In this document: positions 61,901 through 64,000 of the stretch, one piece after another
Position numbering within the stretch: the first letter of the stretch is position 1
How the letters are laid out: every line of letters starts with the position of its first letter
NCBI RefSeq assembly: GCF_022581195.2
Contig: NC_061455.1
Location: 7,002,120-7,066,119 of the forward strand
Direction of reading: 5' to 3'
Length of the DNA stretch: 64,000 nt
Source of the DNA: Helicoverpa zea
Lineage: Eukaryota; Arthropoda; Insecta; Lepidoptera; Noctuidae
Made by a program: the position numbers and the translations under genes
Notes under the pieces: generated by a model
What the model saw: the letters and a program-made list of their open reading frames with translations, nothing else
The model's database searches: none
What the model was told of the DNA's origin: nothing

Positions 61901-64000
61901 AGTCTTATAATATCCATTATCTTTGGGGTCACCACGCGGTTTTAAAGGTCTGATAATTGTACCTATGCTAAGATATTTTATCACATTGAACTGACTGCCG
62001 TGGAATGCCTAATGTTATGAGTAATATGGTGAGATATCTGAATAACGACTGCGGAGAATTCCAACAGAGTTATACACCACGTCCATGAGGAGAATTCCAA
62101 AAACCAAACGGTATGTCTCGCGTCAACGCTCTTTGATTTGAATTCCTAATTTAGAAACTAATCAACCGTTCGCGTAGATACTAACGGCCTATATTACAAG
62201 TTAAAACACTTTTATTATGAAAATAGTCTCAATTACCATTCGATTGACTGACAATTATCGCCATGAACATTCGATTAGCTAAGTTGGTACCTTTTTACCA
62301 ATAAAAGGTAGCGTGTCCAACGTTTTTATTGAACTTAATGGATGTTGGATATGGTATAATAATTGATATACCAACAGAATACCTCTTTATATATAATACG
62401 GCATCAAGTGCACAATAAAATAACATTTGTAAACAGTAAAAATTTTACGCTCTTACCGAATATAATGCTTTATAAATCTATTTGTGGCCGTTGACCCGGT
62501 GAAATTCTTGGTAGTCGGCAGCTACCGTATTTATACTATGCTCATCTATCCTTATCGTTTGTTCCTCAACGTCTTGCAACACTACACTACTCTCGCCGTT
62601 ATAAAGCGCAGTTGAGCTCCAAATTATGTGCTTCTTAACGCGTTAAATTATAACCAGCTGACTGAGCCCGCAGTTTCACATGCGCCAACTTCTCATAACC
62701 GAATAAAATATAACTTATAATAGTAATGTGGTTTTAATACTCACAAATAACTTACTCAGCTTTCTATTATTTTAAGAATTCAAAATGGGATAGTAGATTA
62801 TTTATATTATCCTAGGAAGAATTGCTCTTCCAGACTGTTACAGTGCTAGACTAAATACGTTTTCGACGAATAGGTCAGTCTATTATGGTACTACTTATTG
62901 CGGCATATCTACGCTGCTAGTCATTGTACAAGATCACAATGTAAGTACATCGTCCGTTGTCACTTTGTTAGTATAGTTGCATACTCAGTTGCATAAGAAC
63001 ATAGATAATAAGGTTTAAAGTATGTCTGGAATGTTTGGTCTACTAGTTAAACAATAAATTAATGAGGGTTCAAAAAAAGTTCGTTAACACTTTAAGCACA
63101 TAGGTATGTTTGATATAACGCATTACTTGGAAACATGTTGTTATAATTTCCACTATTAGCTGTACCTACATAGAATTTGAATAAGAATATAATATTTATT
63201 AATAGAATATATGTACCTATGCAATAAAGAATTGTATCCAAATGAGAGTCTCGTTAGCATGTTTAAAAAGAAACAAGTATTTTAATTACGAGCACACTTT
63301 AAGCGTTTGTTTAGTAGTTCATTAACACGTGCTAGCTGTTTGTTGATAAACAGTAGGGCTTCATATCGGAATTGATGTGGTACGGTATGTAGTCAGTATC
63401 AGTTGAAGTTTGATTTTTTATCAGAATCCACCCAATCAATGACTAGGACAGCGGCTGGCATACGCGTTCACGATAGAAAAAACACACGCATTATTAGAGT
63501 GATTTCTTACGGCATTTCCGCTGAGCTCATTGCGATTTCCGACTTTTCTATATAAAAATAACAAAGTATCTTTGTGGAATATTAATTCTTTTAATAAAAT
63601 ATTCTCAATTTTACTTATAGGTAAGTAGCTAAAATAAATGGATTCACAGTGATTGATTTCTGGTTGCTTCTATTGCTCATACACGAACAAGTACTAGTTG
63701 ATGTTGGTACTCTAAGGCTTTAACCACTTCAATTAAGATCGTTGACATTGTTTGCGAATGCGGTTAATGAATGAGTAACTAAAAATAAATTAATATAGCT
63801 CATGGTTGCGTGTTAATCATTCATATTATAGTCTCTGTGGTCCATGGGCACAATTTAATACAGCAGACCATGTTATGTTAAAGAATGTATAGTGTAAATA
63901 AGGGACACGCAAGAATAAACTACTGAATGGTAAAAATAATAAACTTTTAGAGCTTCTGTTTACGTTATGTTTACACTGACCCGAAATACATGGCAGCAAT
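58990..64000 (-). other. Probable Dscam1 intron 1 or upstream region
   Basis: Five kilobases with no convincing coding exon on either strand. I looked for a signal-peptide exon ending in a donor with phase 1 and found none. A short GC-rich stretch at about 60080-60150 with an inverted CCAAT box (ATTGGCTGCG) could be promoter-like. A MITE lies at 61528-61713. Confidence 0.5.
61528..61713. mobile_element. MITE with TTACTTATAAA inverted ends
   Basis: Left end CCTTACTTATAAA and right end TTTATAAGTAAGG are inverted copies 186 bp apart. Inside lies a nearly perfect palindrome, AATCACTACTTAA ... TTAAGTAGTGATT (about 61574-61603), with nested inverted repeats AAGCAACATTT / AAATGTTGCTT. No coding content. 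Target duplication uncertain. Confidence 0.6.

Noticed and set aside
1..64000. CRISPR arrays, tRNA or rRNA genes, bacterial operon signals
   Set aside because: None seen; regularly spaced similar blocks are exon arrays, and the region is insect nuclear DNA.

Overview
The window is eukaryotic nuclear DNA, almost certainly from a moth or butterfly (Lepidoptera). It is AT-rich, introns have canonical GT-AG borders, and introns carry interspersed repeats typical of lepidopteran genomes. I could assemble three protein-coding genes exon by exon. In all three, reading frame is kept across every junction I propose.

Layout. (1) 0.8-10.3 kb, minus strand: a complete nine-exon BRCA1 homologue of 1217 codons, with an N-terminal RING finger, a long low-complexity middle and tandem BRCT domains. 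A 690-bp foldback transposon sits in one intron. (2) 11.8-14.4 kb, plus strand: the complete five-exon gene for the mitochondrial ATP synthase delta subunit (161 aa), head-to-head with BRCA1. (3) 14.5-59 kb and beyond, minus strand: the hypervariable cell-surface receptor Dscam1, tail-to-tail with the ATP synthase gene. Everything from exon 2 (Ig1) to the stop codon is present. Exon 1 (signal peptide and promoter) was not found and probably lies beyond 64 kb or unrecognised in the 59-64 kb intron.

Dscam1 is the system of interest. Its constant exons encode Ig1-Ig9, FN1-FN4, Ig10, FN5-FN6, a membrane segment and a cytoplasmic tail ending in YDTVAV. They are interrupted by four sets of mutually exclusive exons: 15 versions of exon 4 (half of Ig2), 28 of exon 6 (half of Ig3), 24 of exon 9 (all of Ig7) and 2 transmembrane exons. 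The nominal repertoire is 15 x 28 x 24 x 2 = 20,160 proteins. Many variants lack an internal ATG or are short, and were assembled here by reading splice sites directly.

Unexpected items in Dscam1: an element just upstream of exon 6.1 that is the reverse complement of the exon-6 3' end plus 5' splice site and so can base-pair with most variants (candidate docking site); a frameshifted exon 6.9; four adjacent exon-6 variants with GC instead of GT donors; a 3.2-kb tandem duplication of a block of six exon-9 variants, one copy of which has lost an acceptor; candidate docking/selector pairs for exons 9 and 4; and several MITEs, one of which entered after the exon-9 duplication.

All exon coordinates come from hand reading of splice sites and frame; no alignment, structure prediction or expression data were available.
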